DNA of 64,000 bases from Paenibacillus montanisoli (GCF_003268025.1 NZ_QLUW01000002.1:1054001-1118000), one strand, 5' to 3'; shown: positions 52,845 through 61,125, numbered from the stretch's first letter. Notes: generated from the sequence alone by a model not told the origin. Made by a program: numbers and translations.

Positions 52845-53732
52845 ATGAGCCTGTTATATTTGGACTGCATTAGCGGTATTAGCGGAGACATGACTCTCGC
52901 CTCTCTTGTCGATGCCGGCGCCGACAAAGCCTATATTGAGCAAGAACTCGCCAAGCTGCAGATAGAGCCTTACAAAATCGTATGGAAAAAGGTCAATAAG
53001 AACGGCATCGCCGCATTAAAAGCAGATATCGTTTCGGAACATGAACCCCATGCTCACCGTCACTATAGCGAAATTGTCGAGATGATCCGGACAGCCGGGC
53101 TCCCGGAACGGGTCGTGGAGCGCAGCCTTGCCGTATTCCATCGCATCGGTCAAGCTGAAGCCAAAATCCATGGCGTTCCTTTGGAGCATGTTCATTTTCA
53201 TGAGGTGGGCGCTGTCGATTCCATAGTCGATATTGTGGGTGTCGCACTCGCGCTAGAGTCATTGGAAGTCGAACTCATTTATGTATCCCCTGTGCCATTA
53301 GGGTATGGGACAGTGAAATGCGCGCACGGGATATATCCGGTTCCCGCACCGGCGACTTTGGAGATGATGATCGGTCTGCCCATCGCTTCCCTGCAAATTC
53401 CGAAGGAATTAACGACACCTACCGGAGCAGGAATCGTCAGCAGCTTAGCTGCGGCATTCAGCTCGACCATACCCGAGATTACCATAAAATCCATTGGTTA
53501 CGGCGCCGGATCGCGTGACCTGCCCGAACGCCCCAACGTCCTGCGTGCCATAGTAGGCAGCATGACCGCGCAAACTGCAATTCACTCGCATAGAGACGGA
53601 ATCGAGCAAGCAGCTCCCCTCCATCATCCACATCATGGGCATCATCATGACCACCATCATGGTCATCATCATCATGACCATCATCACGATCATCAACACG
53701 AGCACCAACATGACCTTCATCATAACGAGTAA
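52845..53732 (+). CDS. larC1: LarC N-terminal half (LarC1) with His-rich tail
   Basis: A 295-residue protein. LYLDCISGISGDMTLASLVDAG at the N-terminus and HFHEVGAVDSIVDIVGVALALE, PVPAPATLEM, LTTPTGAGI are LarC signatures. After about residue 246 comes a tail with about two dozen His residues in 49, a probable nickel reservoir. The frame stops here and a terminator follows at once. No LarC2 sequence lies downstream in any frame, so the second half must come from the gene at 44574-45062. Nickel insertion needs both halves. Confidence 0.93.
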   Translation: MSLLYLDCISGISGDMTLASLVDAGADKAYIEQELAKLQIEPYKIVWKKVNKNGIAALKADIVSEHEPHAHRHYSEIVEMIRTAGLPERVVERSLAVFHRIGQAEAKIHGVPLEHVHFHEVGAVDSIVDIVGVALALESLEVELIYVSPVPLGYGTVKCAHGIYPVPAPATLEMMIGLPIASLQIPKELTTPTGAGIVSSLAAAFSSTIPEITIKSIGYGAGSRDLPERPNVLRAIVGSMTAQTAIHSHRDGIEQAAPLHHPHHGHHHDHHHGHHHHDHHHDHQHEHQHDLHHNE

Positions 53733-53740
53733 AAAAGAAA

Positions 53741-53768
53741 AGAGTTAGCCCCAACGAGGGCCAACTCT
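53741..53768 (+). terminator. Terminator after the lar operon
   Basis: AGAGTT and GCC pair with GGC and AACTCT (53741-53768, one internal mismatch), followed by a run of T. It starts 8 bases past the larC1 stop and also serves the convergent agrB gene. Confidence 0.8.
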
Positions 53769-53798
53769 TTTTGTTTTCCATAGCTTTTACAATAGGAC

Positions 53799-54326
53799 TC
53801 ACTCTTCCTCGCTCCTGCTCTTAAATAAGAGAAGGATGGATTGAAGCCCGAAGATCACCGCCAGCAACTCGGATACGAAGAAGAAATTAAGAGCAGCGAA
53901 TGATGCTGAAATGAGCTTGAGCAGCGGATAATAGCGTTCCGGCAGCGTCGCATATTTATCGTAATTCGCCGGTGCGAAGATCAGCATCATGATGATCGAA
54001 AAGCCGGTGATATATGGAATATAGGAATGAGGCAAGCTAACGTGAGGTATCGCCACCAGTACCGCGATCGATACAGCCGTGCAGAGATAGCCAGACTTGA
54101 GGTGGTAACCGCCGGATAAATAACGGATTGTCGCAAATACGAGAAGCGTAATCAAGGTTGCGGTGAATGTTCCGGTGATCGCTCCGATCAGCATCGCACC
54201 GAACGCTGCCGATAGCGTATTGGTCAATATTTGAAAAGCGTACGTCATGACCGGCGCCGAGGGCGCATTCTGAACGCCTGCCGCGACCATGCGGTCATGC
54301 AAGGCATCTGCGAGCTTATTGAGCAT
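53799..54326 (-). CDS. AgrB-family accessory gene regulator (peptide-processing membrane protease)
   Basis: A 175-residue membrane protein with about five hydrophobic segments. RYLSGGYHLKSGYLC has the AgrB active-site pair, His and Cys seven residues apart. AgrB cleaves and cyclises an AgrD-type peptide for quorum sensing. No AgrD-like peptide gene and no AgrC/AgrA pair is seen next to it. Start at ATG 54326 after GAAGGA; a longer frame runs to 54365. Confidence 0.85.
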   Translation of the reverse strand: MLNKLADALHDRMVAAGVQNAPSAPVMTYAFQILTNTLSAAFGAMLIGAITGTFTATLITLLVFATIRYLSGGYHLKSGYLCTAVSIAVLVAIPHVSLPHSYIPYITGFSIIMMLIFAPANYDKYATLPERYYPLLKLISASFAALNFFFVSELLAVIFGLQSILLLFKSRSEEE

Positions 54327-54527
54327 CTTGAGTTGTCCTTCCGTTGGAGAAATTGATTGCTGCACATGTTTAGGTATTTAGTCTAGTATTGCAGATTTCT
54401 GTCGATTTCGAAACCGAACAAGCAGGCGAACGCCGAAATTCCGCCCCTGCTCCCCGCCCATATTAGACCGCTCATCTCCCCTCCGTCCAACCGTTCTCAT
54501 ATGCTGGCGTTGAGGAGTGATTCGATC

Positions 54528-54866
54528 ATGCCTAATTACCGCATTATTGTGGATCTGTCTGACCGCCAACTCTACTTGCTGGATGGCAACATAGTCGTTC
54601 GCGGGTTTCCCGTCGGCATCGGCAAAATGGTTACCCGCACCCCGACAGGCGAATACAAGATCATCAATAAGCAACCTAACCCCGGCGGACCATTCGGCGT
54701 GCTATGGATGGGGTTGTCCAAGCCGCATTACGGCATACACGGCACCAATGATCCCTCATCGATCGGCCGCGAAGTATCTCACGGCTGCATCCGGATGTAT
54801 AATAACGATGTTCTCGCTTTATCCGCGCTCGTGCCAATCAACACCAGAGTAACGATAAGACCCTAA
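54528..54866 (+). CDS. L,D-transpeptidase (YkuD/ErfK-type)
   Basis: A 112-residue minimal catalytic domain. [25 protein letters not shown] (split here as HGTND, then [12 protein letters not shown]) is the L,D-transpeptidase signature with catalytic Cys. No signal peptide or LysM is visible; secretion route is unclear, but similar small Bacillus proteins act in spore or cell-wall crosslinking. Start at ATG 54528 with AGGAGTGA upstream; the longer frame starts at 54501. Confidence 0.9.
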   Translation: MPNYRIIVDLSDRQLYLLDGNIVVRGFPVGIGKMVTRTPTGEYKIINKQPNPGGPFGVLWMGLSKPHYGIHGTNDPSSIGREVSHGCIRMYNNDVLALSALVPINTRVTIRP

Positions 54867-54952
54867 TTTCGCATCCGCACCTTCCTTGCAACATTAAGCA
54901 AAGATGGTGCGTCTACATAATCGAGACAATCACTACTAATGAGGTGAAACCA

Positions 54953-55963
54953 GTGAAAATGAAACGATTCGTTTTACTCGCGATGATGACGGTTCTGTTC
55001 CTGTCGATATCGCAATCCGTCTGGGCCTTCTCGGATACGAAGAACGATCCCAATGAAGCTAAGATCGCAGAGCTCCAGAAGCAGGGCATTCTGAGCGGCA
55101 GCGGCAAGGACGGGGCATTCCAGCCTAATGGAAAGCTTACTTATGCGGCAGGCATCACGATGATCGTAAAAGGCTTGGGCCTCAACATCGACAACATCCG
55201 GTTCATTAAAGAGCCGAAGGTGTCCGACTACTTCTCGAAGATGAAGGATAACGCCTGGTATGCGCAAACGTTTATTATCGCCTCCCTGAACGGACTCGAC
55301 ATTCCGCGGGATACCGATCCGTCGGCAGTTATGACGCGCGAGCAATTCGCCCACCATCTGATGAAGGGCGTGCTGAAGAAAGGCGATTTCGCGTTCATTG
55401 ACCTGTACATCATGCTTAAAGACGAGAAGGACGTTACGCCTGCCTACATGGACAGCATCCAGAAGCTGCTGATCACCAAAATCGCGCAGTTGGACAGCAG
55501 CCAGAAATTTTATCCGAAGAAGTCCATTACGAGAAGCGATGCGGCAGGCTGGCTGTATGGCGCCATCCAGTTCGTGAAGAATACCCCTCCGATTCCGCCA
55601 GTCGAAGAGCCGGAGCCGTTCCCGCTGTTCGATCTTAAGGTTACCGTGAAATCGGTGAATGCCGACGTGAACGAAGTGACCGTTTCGGCACAAGCGCCAA
55701 ACCCTGGCTACGGCCTGCGAATCGGTTCCATCAGCTTCGAGGGCAATCAAGCGATCATTCAAGTCGTGCCGGTCTATCCGGATAAAGATAAAATGTATCC
55801 GCAAGTGATCACAGAGGTGAAGGCGGTCACATACGTTGCTTCCGGCTTAAAACCTGTGCTGGCCGATACTGGCGCATCCAGCGGAGGCTCTACCGGTATC
55901 ATCGGAGGCGGCCACACTGCGGTGAACCCGGCTGGTCCTGATGCTGCGGCTAGCAATCAATAG
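54953..55963 (+). CDS. Secreted protein with SLH-like repeats
   Basis: A 336-residue protein. Signal peptide LLAMMTVLFLSISQSVWA with cleavage after VWA. Residues about 25-200 contain three S-layer-homology-like repeats (KIAELQKQGILSGSG with LTYAAGITMIVKGLG; YAQTFIIASLNGLDI with MTREQFAHHLM; SIQKLLITKIAQL with ITRSDAAGWLYG). A proline-rich linker and a beta-rich domain follow, ending in a Gly/Ala-rich tail. It probably sits on the cell-wall polymer. Start GTG 54953, 6 bases after GAGGTG. Confidence 0.8.
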   Translation: MKMKRFVLLAMMTVLFLSISQSVWAFSDTKNDPNEAKIAELQKQGILSGSGKDGAFQPNGKLTYAAGITMIVKGLGLNIDNIRFIKEPKVSDYFSKMKDNAWYAQTFIIASLNGLDIPRDTDPSAVMTREQFAHHLMKGVLKKGDFAFIDLYIMLKDEKDVTPAYMDSIQKLLITKIAQLDSSQKFYPKKSITRSDAAGWLYGAIQFVKNTPPIPPVEEPEPFPLFDLKVTVKSVNADVNEVTVSAQAPNPGYGLRIGSISFEGNQAIIQVVPVYPDKDKMYPQVITEVKAVTYVASGLKPVLADTGASSGGSTGIIGGGHTAVNPAGPDAAASNQ

Positions 55964-55970
55964 CATGCAA

Positions 55971-56004
55971 ATACCCCCTCAAAGCAGCCGCATTGAGGGG
56001 GTAT
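55971..56004. terminator. Bidirectional terminator
   Basis: Twelve-base perfect stem (55971-55982 with 55993-56004) between the convergent SLH and radical-SAM genes. Confidence 0.85.
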
Positions 56005-56010
56005 TGTTTT

Positions 56011-56832
56011 CTATGGCATGAAGCCTTCATGGCCGAAATAAACGGCTCCGCGCGGCATAATCGCTCTCAGCTCATCCACGAAGCGGTCTGCGGTTTGGGG
56101 AGCGTATAATGCTTCATGCCCGATTTCCCGGTACCGCTCCTCCATCTTAAGCTGCGCTGAGCGTTTTCCCCCGCTGCCGTCACCCCGAAAGAAATCATCC
56201 ACGACGACACGCTCTACATGGTCCGCAATGAGCTGCGCAAACTGTTGGCTATAGGGAAGAAGCGGCGAGACGGCTGCCTGAACCGGGATGCCCGACTCGC
56301 GCAGCTCACGAATGGCCCGCAGCCTTGCCGCCAATGGCGGCGCATAAGGCGTCAAACGCTTTCTTACGTCCTCTAAATCGGTTTCCACGGTCATGCTGAC
56401 CCGCACGCGGTCGCCGAGCTTTTGAAGCAGCTCGACATCCCGCAGTACAAGCGGGCTTCGCGTCTGCAGGAGCAGAAACATTGGCGGTTCGTTCGCGATA
56501 ACCTCAAGGATCCGTCTCGTCACTTGTTCTTTCGCTTCGGCGGGTTGGTACGGATCGGTCGCCGACGACATAAAGACCGTCACGTCGCCTTTCTTTAACG
56601 CTCGGCCCCATTCTTTGCGAAACGGTTGCTCTTCAAACCGTTTTGCCTCCACCCACTCGCCCCATGGCTCATTTCGAAAAATCGCCACCGGCATACGCCG
56701 CACATAACAGTAGGAACAGCCGAACGAACAGCCCACATACGGATTGAGCGTATACGAATAACCGGTTAAATAACCGGAAGCCGGATTTAGAAACCGAACG
56801 GCCGGCTTCTTGACAGGTTCAGCTGCGGACAC
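56011..56832 (-). CDS. SPL-family radical SAM protein (Rv2578c-type)
   Basis: A 273-residue radical SAM enzyme. CSFGCSYCYVRR has the CxxxCxxC cluster motif near residue 35. This is the family of small stand-alone radical SAM proteins annotated as spore-photoproduct-lyase-like or DNA-repair-associated; the photolyase-specific C-terminal Cys region is not evident. GTG start after AAAGGAGG. It lies 14 bases downstream of ung, which supports a nucleic acid repair link. Confidence 0.87.
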   Translation of the reverse strand: MSAAEPVKKPAVRFLNPASGYLTGYSYTLNPYVGCSFGCSYCYVRRMPVAIFRNEPWGEWVEAKRFEEQPFRKEWGRALKKGDVTVFMSSATDPYQPAEAKEQVTRRILEVIANEPPMFLLLQTRSPLVLRDVELLQKLGDRVRVSMTVETDLEDVRKRLTPYAPPLAARLRAIRELRESGIPVQAAVSPLLPYSQQFAQLIADHVERVVVDDFFRGDGSGGKRSAQLKMEERYREIGHEALYAPQTADRFVDELRAIMPRGAVYFGHEGFMP

Positions 56833-56846
56833 TTCACAGGCCTCCT

Positions 56847-57554
56847 TTATAGAGCCAGCTGCTTTCGTTCAAGCTCAGCCAGCATCGGAATATGCCAATC
56901 GATTTCGGGTTCGCCCCGTTCCCGCAAAAATCCATTTACGCGCGAGAAAGGCCTGCTGCCGAAGAACCCCTTCCTCGCCGCAAACGGGCTGGGATGCGCC
57001 GTCGAGATGACGTAGTGGCGTTCGCCATCGATGCCGGACGCCTTCTCCTGCGCATGCTTGCCCCACAGCAGAAACACAACCGGCTGCTTCCGGTCGTTCA
57101 GCGCGGCAATGACCGCATCCGTGAACCGCTCCCATCCGATCCCTTGATGGGAAGCGGGCAGCCCTTCTTTCACGGTCAGCACATTGTTCAGCATCAGCAC
57201 GCCTTGCTTCGCCCACGACTCCAGATAGCCGTGATCGGGAATCGGGCAGCCTAGATCGGCTTGAAGCTCTTTGTAAATGTTTTGCAGTGACGGAGGCGTC
57301 TTGACGCCCGGCAGCACCGAGAAGCTGAGCCCGTGCGCCTGCCCTGGTCCATGATACGGATCCTGCCCGATGATGACGACCCGAGTACCTTCAAATGTCG
57401 TAAATCGCAGAGCATTAAATACGGCTGATGACTCCGGGTAGATTTTTTCCGTCTGGTATTGTACCGTCAACTTGCTTACTAAGTCTTGAAAATACGGCTT
57501 TTCCAGTTCCTCGCCCAATACATGCGCCCAGTCGTTCCGAAATAGCTTCAGCAT
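56847..57554 (-). CDS. ung: Uracil-DNA glycosylase
   Basis: A 235-residue family 1 enzyme. GQDPYHGPGQAHGLSFSV holds the catalytic Asp, and HPSPFAARKGFFGSRPFS is the minor-groove loop with the second catalytic His. It removes uracil from DNA for base excision repair. Start at ATG 57554 with GGAGG upstream; an ATG at 57560 overlaps that RBS. A hairpin with a T run lies directly before its RBS. Confidence 0.97.
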   Translation of the reverse strand: MLKLFRNDWAHVLGEELEKPYFQDLVSKLTVQYQTEKIYPESSAVFNALRFTTFEGTRVVIIGQDPYHGPGQAHGLSFSVLPGVKTPPSLQNIYKELQADLGCPIPDHGYLESWAKQGVLMLNNVLTVKEGLPASHQGIGWERFTDAVIAALNDRKQPVVFLLWGKHAQEKASGIDGERHYVISTAHPSPFAARKGFFGSRPFSRVNGFLRERGEPEIDWHIPMLAELERKQLAL

Positions 57555-57574
57555 GGTCATCCTCCGATAAAAAA

Positions 57575-57620
57575 AGCCCTCTACCTCAGTCCGCGCATCG
57601 TGCGCCTGAGTTCGGGGGCT
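57575..57620 (-). terminator. Terminator or attenuator immediately upstream of ung
   Basis: Interrupted long stem (57575-57579 with 57616-57620, 57585-57589 with 57606-57610, 57593-57597 with 57601-57605), followed on the minus strand by a run of seven T, then the ung RBS. Most simply the terminator of the gene at 57721, but its place next to the RBS could also regulate ung. Confidence 0.65.
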
Positions 57621-57720
57621 AGCTTCATAGTCTGCTTACATGTCAACTGAAATAAAAATACCGTTTTTCCTGCGGCATGTCAATTCCATTTAGTGCATCA
57701 GTTATGTGTGAAGGAGGAGG

Positions 57721-58266
57721 TTATGAATGCCTCGCTATATACGCATCTACCTTTTTCATGTATCTGTCTTCTCCAAGTACACTCGAACCATCGTTCAAAG
57801 CTTCCTCCGTAATATTGTTATTCAATTCAAGGTCTATGTTATGTACGATGTGATGGGCATATTGAATGGCTATTGCATCTTCATCCACTATACCTATCGA
57901 AATCAAATTGCGAACTCTCGTTATATCCTTTCTAAGCTCACCATTTCCAATATTCATGTTTTTCAATTTCCCTAGTACTTTCTTCAGTTCTTTTGTGTAC
58001 TGGTTATTATTTACTCGAGTAGTTAGAACCTCATGTATGTCTGCTATTGTTTCATTCAACTCACCATAAAAAATCGGTTCTGAAGAATCATCTATTGGTT
58101 CAGAATCGTCATATCGTACAGTTTGTATTTCAGCCGCTGCGCGCCCGTCATAAACAGCACTTTCATTCTTCGACTTTGTTACTTGTTGTGAAATGAACCA
58201 TGACCCGCTTATTAAAACAAGGCCTATAACAAGTAATTCCACAACTTGATTTATTTTTAACTTCAT
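57721..58266 (-). CDS. Hypothetical membrane-anchored protein
   Basis: A 181-residue protein with one N-terminal hydrophobic segment (VVELLVIGLVLISGSWFI) and a charged, helical extracytoplasmic part with many Asp, Glu and Asn. No family recognised. The gene is markedly A/T-richer than most neighbours. ATG preceded by AGGAAG. It could be a recent acquisition or a fast-evolving surface protein. Confidence 0.6.
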   Translation of the reverse strand: MKLKINQVVELLVIGLVLISGSWFISQQVTKSKNESAVYDGRAAAEIQTVRYDDSEPIDDSSEPIFYGELNETIADIHEVLTTRVNNNQYTKELKKVLGKLKNMNIGNGELRKDITRVRNLISIGIVDEDAIAIQYAHHIVHNIDLELNNNITEEALNDGSSVLGEDRYMKKVDAYIARHS

Positions 58267-58333
58267 CTCAAGTGCTTCCTCCTAGCGGCGGTGATCCTTC
58301 ACATGTACACCTTCATGGGCAATTAATAATAAA

Positions 58334-58368
58334 AAGCCTGTTCCTGACATATCGTCAGGTCCAGGCTT
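58334..58368 (-). terminator. Terminator of the cold-shock gene
   Basis: AAGCCTG/CAGGCTT outer stem (58334-58340 with 58362-58368) plus inner CCTGAC/GTCAGG, 10 bases past the stop, with a T/A-rich tail on the minus strand. Confidence 0.85.
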
Positions 58369-58378
58369 AATATCTGTA

Positions 58379-58579
58379 TTACAGTTTTACAACATTTTCA
58401 GCTTGAGGTCCGCGTTGACCTTTTACAACATTGAATTCAACACGTTGCCCTTCGTCCAAAGATTTGTATCCTTCGCCTTGAATGGCGGAAAAATGAACGA
58501 ATACATCGTCGCCGTTTTCCCTTTGAATGAAGCCGAACCCTTTTTCCGCATTAAACCATTTGACTGTACCTGTTTCCAT
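58379..58579 (-). CDS. Cold-shock protein (CspA family)
   Basis: A 66-residue single cold-shock domain. [15 protein letters not shown] contains RNP1 and [12 protein letters not shown]2, the aromatic strands that bind single-stranded RNA or DNA. Standard length. ATG after GGAGG with an A/T-rich leader of unknown length upstream. Acts as an RNA chaperone during cold or growth changes. Confidence 0.97.
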   Translation of the reverse strand: METGTVKWFNAEKGFGFIQRENGDDVFVHFSAIQGEGYKSLDEGQRVEFNVVKGQRGPQAENVVKL

Positions 58580-58795
58580 TAATTAATAACCTCCAAAGTT
58601 TAAACATTATGCCCCAACAAAGCGGACTATTTACAAGTATATCCCATAGAAAACGAAAAATCTGTTGAAATTTGTCTTAAAAAAAATTAATGATGAATTT
58701 TTGGAACTTGCCGCTCTGCCAGCAGCCTTTTCTTTGTACTTTCGTTCTGGTTTTAGTGGGGAAACTGAATCATTTCGAGGCAACTTTACAAACAA

Positions 58796-58820
58796 AACGC
58801 CGCCCTAAGTAGACGACGTT
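58796..58820 (-). terminator. Terminator after the nuclease gene
   Basis: Nine-base stem with G-T pairs (58796-58804 with 58812-58820), inside a short spacer 13 bases past the stop; T-rich on the minus strand. Confidence 0.65.
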
Positions 58821-58832
58821 ATTTTGTTAAAA

Positions 58833-60029
58833 TTATTTGACTTCACTTACCAGAGCACCTGTTGCATCAAACAATTGAGCCGGGTCAGCCTCCCTGTTAT
58901 TCCAGATGTTTTTCGTCGTCCAAACGATCTTACCTGTTTCTGATTTTGCGTCTGCACCACTAACAAGCGTTACAGTCAATCCAGCTTTGAGGGTATAATC
59001 CGAAAATACGTATGTCTGGTTACCAGTAACGCTAACAACTTTCCAGCCCTTTAGATTTATATCGGATGTGCCATTATTTTTTACTGTTATGGTTTCATTC
59101 ACCGCGTTTACGTCGCTTATAATAACGTTACCTTCTGAATTCGGTGGCGTACTCCCAGGTACGGAATCTCCACCTGTATCACCAGTGAGCGACCACAATC
59201 CACGCTCGTCGTTACGAGCGATTGTTTGCAGATGCTTAAACAACTCTACCCATCTTACATTTGGCGGGAAAGTCACAAATTTTGCGTACCCTTCAGAAAC
59301 GAGTCTTGCATTAAAGAACGTTCCGTCCATGAGGTACACATATCCGAGTACGCGTCCGTATTGATCGCGCTCATCCACGTCAAATTCCACGAGAACTTTT
59401 GTACCGACTTGGAGTTTCGCCTTTGTGAAATTAGTAGCCTCTGTGCCATAAGGTTCTTCACCTATCGTTTGGTCGGTTTCTGGCGTATCGACGCCGATTA
59501 AACGGAAAGATTCTGTCGTTTCGTCACCATTCAAGCCCTTATATTTAAGTTTAACTGTATCACCGTCGATAACTTCAAACACTTCCGCCGATATTTTATT
59601 CGCAGATGAGATGGTGATCGTTTTCGAACTCCCCTCCCACCCAACAGAACTACCTAGCGCTTCGCTAACGAAACGAAGCGGAACGAAAGTAGAGCTTTTA
59701 ATTATCATCCCAGGTACAGCAAGAGATATTGATTTACCATTCTTTGTAGCCGTTTTAGCTCCAATTTGATATTTGATGGTAATGGTATCTTTTACAGCTG
59801 TTACGGTTTTTGTTGTCGCTTCGTATTTCATTGTCGCGCCTTGTTCTTCGAAAATTTTGCGCATAGGCACAAGCGTCGTGCCATTCTCCATTGTTGGCGG
59901 CGCTTCAAAAGCGATTTTATTACCATCAATGAAGACGGAGATCTCCGATTGTATTGCTGCACTTGCAGAAAATGATAAAAAGAAAGATAGCATGAATACT
60001 AGGACTAGGAAAACACTAATTCGTTTCAT
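58833..60029 (-). CDS. Secreted stalk-nuclease-lamin-tail fusion (CuAO-N / SNase / LTD)
   Basis: A 398-residue secreted protein with signal peptide to about residue 26 (SFSASAA). Residues about 30-150 are a copper-amine-oxidase N-terminal-like stalk (FIDGNKIAFEAPPTMENGTTLVPMRKIFEE, given here in part, then FVPLRFVSEALG). Residues about 155-295 are a thermonuclease domain: VIDGDTVKLKYKG and RLIGVDTPE carry the calcium Asp and first catalytic Arg. Residues about 310-395 are a lamin-tail-like beta domain. It would degrade extracellular nucleic acids. Own terminator; ATG after AAAGGGG. Confidence 0.9.
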   Translation of the reverse strand: MKRISVFLVLVFMLSFFLSFSASAAIQSEISVFIDGNKIAFEAPPTMENGTTLVPMRKIFEEQGATMKYEATTKTVTAVKDTITIKYQIGAKTATKNGKSISLAVPGMIIKSSTFVPLRFVSEALGSSVGWEGSSKTITISSANKISAEVFEVIDGDTVKLKYKGLNGDETTESFRLIGVDTPETDQTIGEEPYGTEATNFTKAKLQVGTKVLVEFDVDERDQYGRVLGYVYLMDGTFFNARLVSEGYAKFVTFPPNVRWVELFKHLQTIARNDERGLWSLTGDTGGDSVPGSTPPNSEGNVIISDVNAVNETITVKNNGTSDINLKGWKVVSVTGNQTYVFSDYTLKAGLTVTLVSGADAKSETGKIVWTTKNIWNNREADPAQLFDATGALVSEVK

Positions 60030-60495
60030 TCAATCGTTAACCCCTTTAAGATATGAGTAATGGTTTGTTATATTATTCCTCGAATAATTGCGTTATCCTG
60101 CTCTTCAGCATAACAATGCCCTAGGAAGGAATTTAAGCGTTGTCGCAGCGGTAGGTAGAAAACTCATCTACATGTAGGAGTCTCATACAGTACTGAGAGC
60201 ATCTGCTAGCCTCTGGGGTGGTAGGAATAGAGCAAAGGGGATGCGTCATTGTATATTCTAACGATTACGAGGAAGTTGCTGAAAGGATCTACAATCAACT
60301 AGAATGCTGGATCAGCCTAATCACTAACACTGCTGCCAGCTTCATAGAAGACTACGATAACGATAGCTTTTTCATAAAATGGTAGTAGTAAGCATAAAAA
60401 GCAAAAGCCGCTCTGGATGGTCTCCCATTCGTGGCGGCTTTTTGATTATCCGTTTCAGGGCATTCGCGGCCATCGCTGCCACAACTGATAATAGC
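60030..60495. other. Gene-poor region with one weak small frame
   Basis: No convincing gene. A 55-codon GTG-started plus-strand frame at 60218-60385 (contains YNQLECWISLI) lacks a good ribosome binding site and I do not recognise it. The rest shows no clear structure. Confidence 0.5.
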
Positions 60496-60640
60496 TCATT
60501 TGTGTTTGTTCACCTGATCAAGCACTTTGTAGATCGTGCTGCGGCCGACTTGGAGAACTTTAGCTATTTTTGTGGCGCGTACAGGTCGGGTCGATGATGT
60601 CCTTCTTCTTATCCTTCTCTAGTGCCGGGTGTCCAATCAC
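60496..60640 (-). pseudogene. Remnant of a serine recombinase/resolvase C-terminus
   Basis: On the minus strand ATKIAKVLQVGRSTIYKVLD is the helix-turn-helix that ends resolvase/invertase-type recombinases, followed by a stop. A lysine-rich stretch (LEKDKKKDII) that would precede it is in another frame, so there is a frameshift. The catalytic domain is gone. Evidence of a past mobile element. Confidence 0.5.
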
Positions 60641-60695
60641 ATTTGTTGTACAAGCATAAAATAGATGTAATCTCGTTTTAAAGGAGGGAACAAAT

Positions 60696-61079
60696 ATGAA
60701 CCTATTTTCTACGTTAACTGCATGGAGTCCGAGCACAGGGCTCCTCTCCTACGAAGTTGATGGCGTCCCACAATCATCGGAAGTTCAGGCATTGACGAAC
60801 ATTCATCGCGCGGCGATAAATCAATATATACCCAATGATCCAGTCTTACCCATTGTTGCACGCTGGAACGCACTCGTCGATGCGCAGAAAGGTCAGGCGG
60901 TATTCGGTCCAGTGAACCCGCCAGTGGACATTCCAAACCCCGTCAATGAGGTCACGGGCGATTTGGCTGATGAAGGCGCATTTATGCAGATCCATCTTGA
61001 CTCCTTTGGAGTAGTAGCCTCCCTGCGCCCTATTCCTTTTATCCCACCAAATCCGGTAATTCCGCCAAATCCAATATAG
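60696..61079 (+). CDS. Proline-rich hypothetical protein
   Basis: A 127-residue protein, no signal peptide, ending in a Pro/Ile/Asn-rich tail (IPFIPPNPVIPPNPI). The first half has no known motif. ATG preceded by AAAGGAGGG, so translation is well supported, and a terminator follows. Family not recognised. It lies in a region of decayed DNA but is itself intact. Confidence 0.6.
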   Translation: MNLFSTLTAWSPSTGLLSYEVDGVPQSSEVQALTNIHRAAINQYIPNDPVLPIVARWNALVDAQKGQAVFGPVNPPVDIPNPVNEVTGDLADEGAFMQIHLDSFGVVASLRPIPFIPPNPVIPPNPI

Positions 61080-61091
61080 TCAACCAAATCA

Positions 61092-61125
61092 AAACCGCTG
61101 ATCCAGTAACATGGGTCGGCGGTTT
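61092..61125 (+). terminator. Terminator/repeat copy 1
   Basis: AAACCGC/GCGGTTT stem (61092-61098 with 61119-61125) followed by CTTTTTC, 12 bases past the proline-rich gene. The hairpin sequence occurs again at 61580 and in part at 62672. Confidence 0.75.

Noticed and set aside
53600-53725. CRISPR or tandem repeat
   Set aside because: The periodicity is CAT/CAC His codons within the larC1 tail; no spacers.
52845-53800. Ribosomal frameshift joining larC1 to larC2
   Set aside because: No LarC2-like sequence lies downstream in any frame; a terminator follows the larC1 stop, and LarC2 is found at 44574-45062.
53479-53802. Frame overlapping the agrB stop, possible AgrD-like peptide
   Set aside because: It reads through the terminator and then antisense to the His-rich part of larC1; composition (Asp/His/Val) is a shadow, and no AgrD features are present.
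54974-55804. 276-codon minus-strand frame opposite the SLH-like gene
   Set aside because: Arg/His-rich antisense frame; the sense strand has a signal peptide, RBS and SLH repeats.
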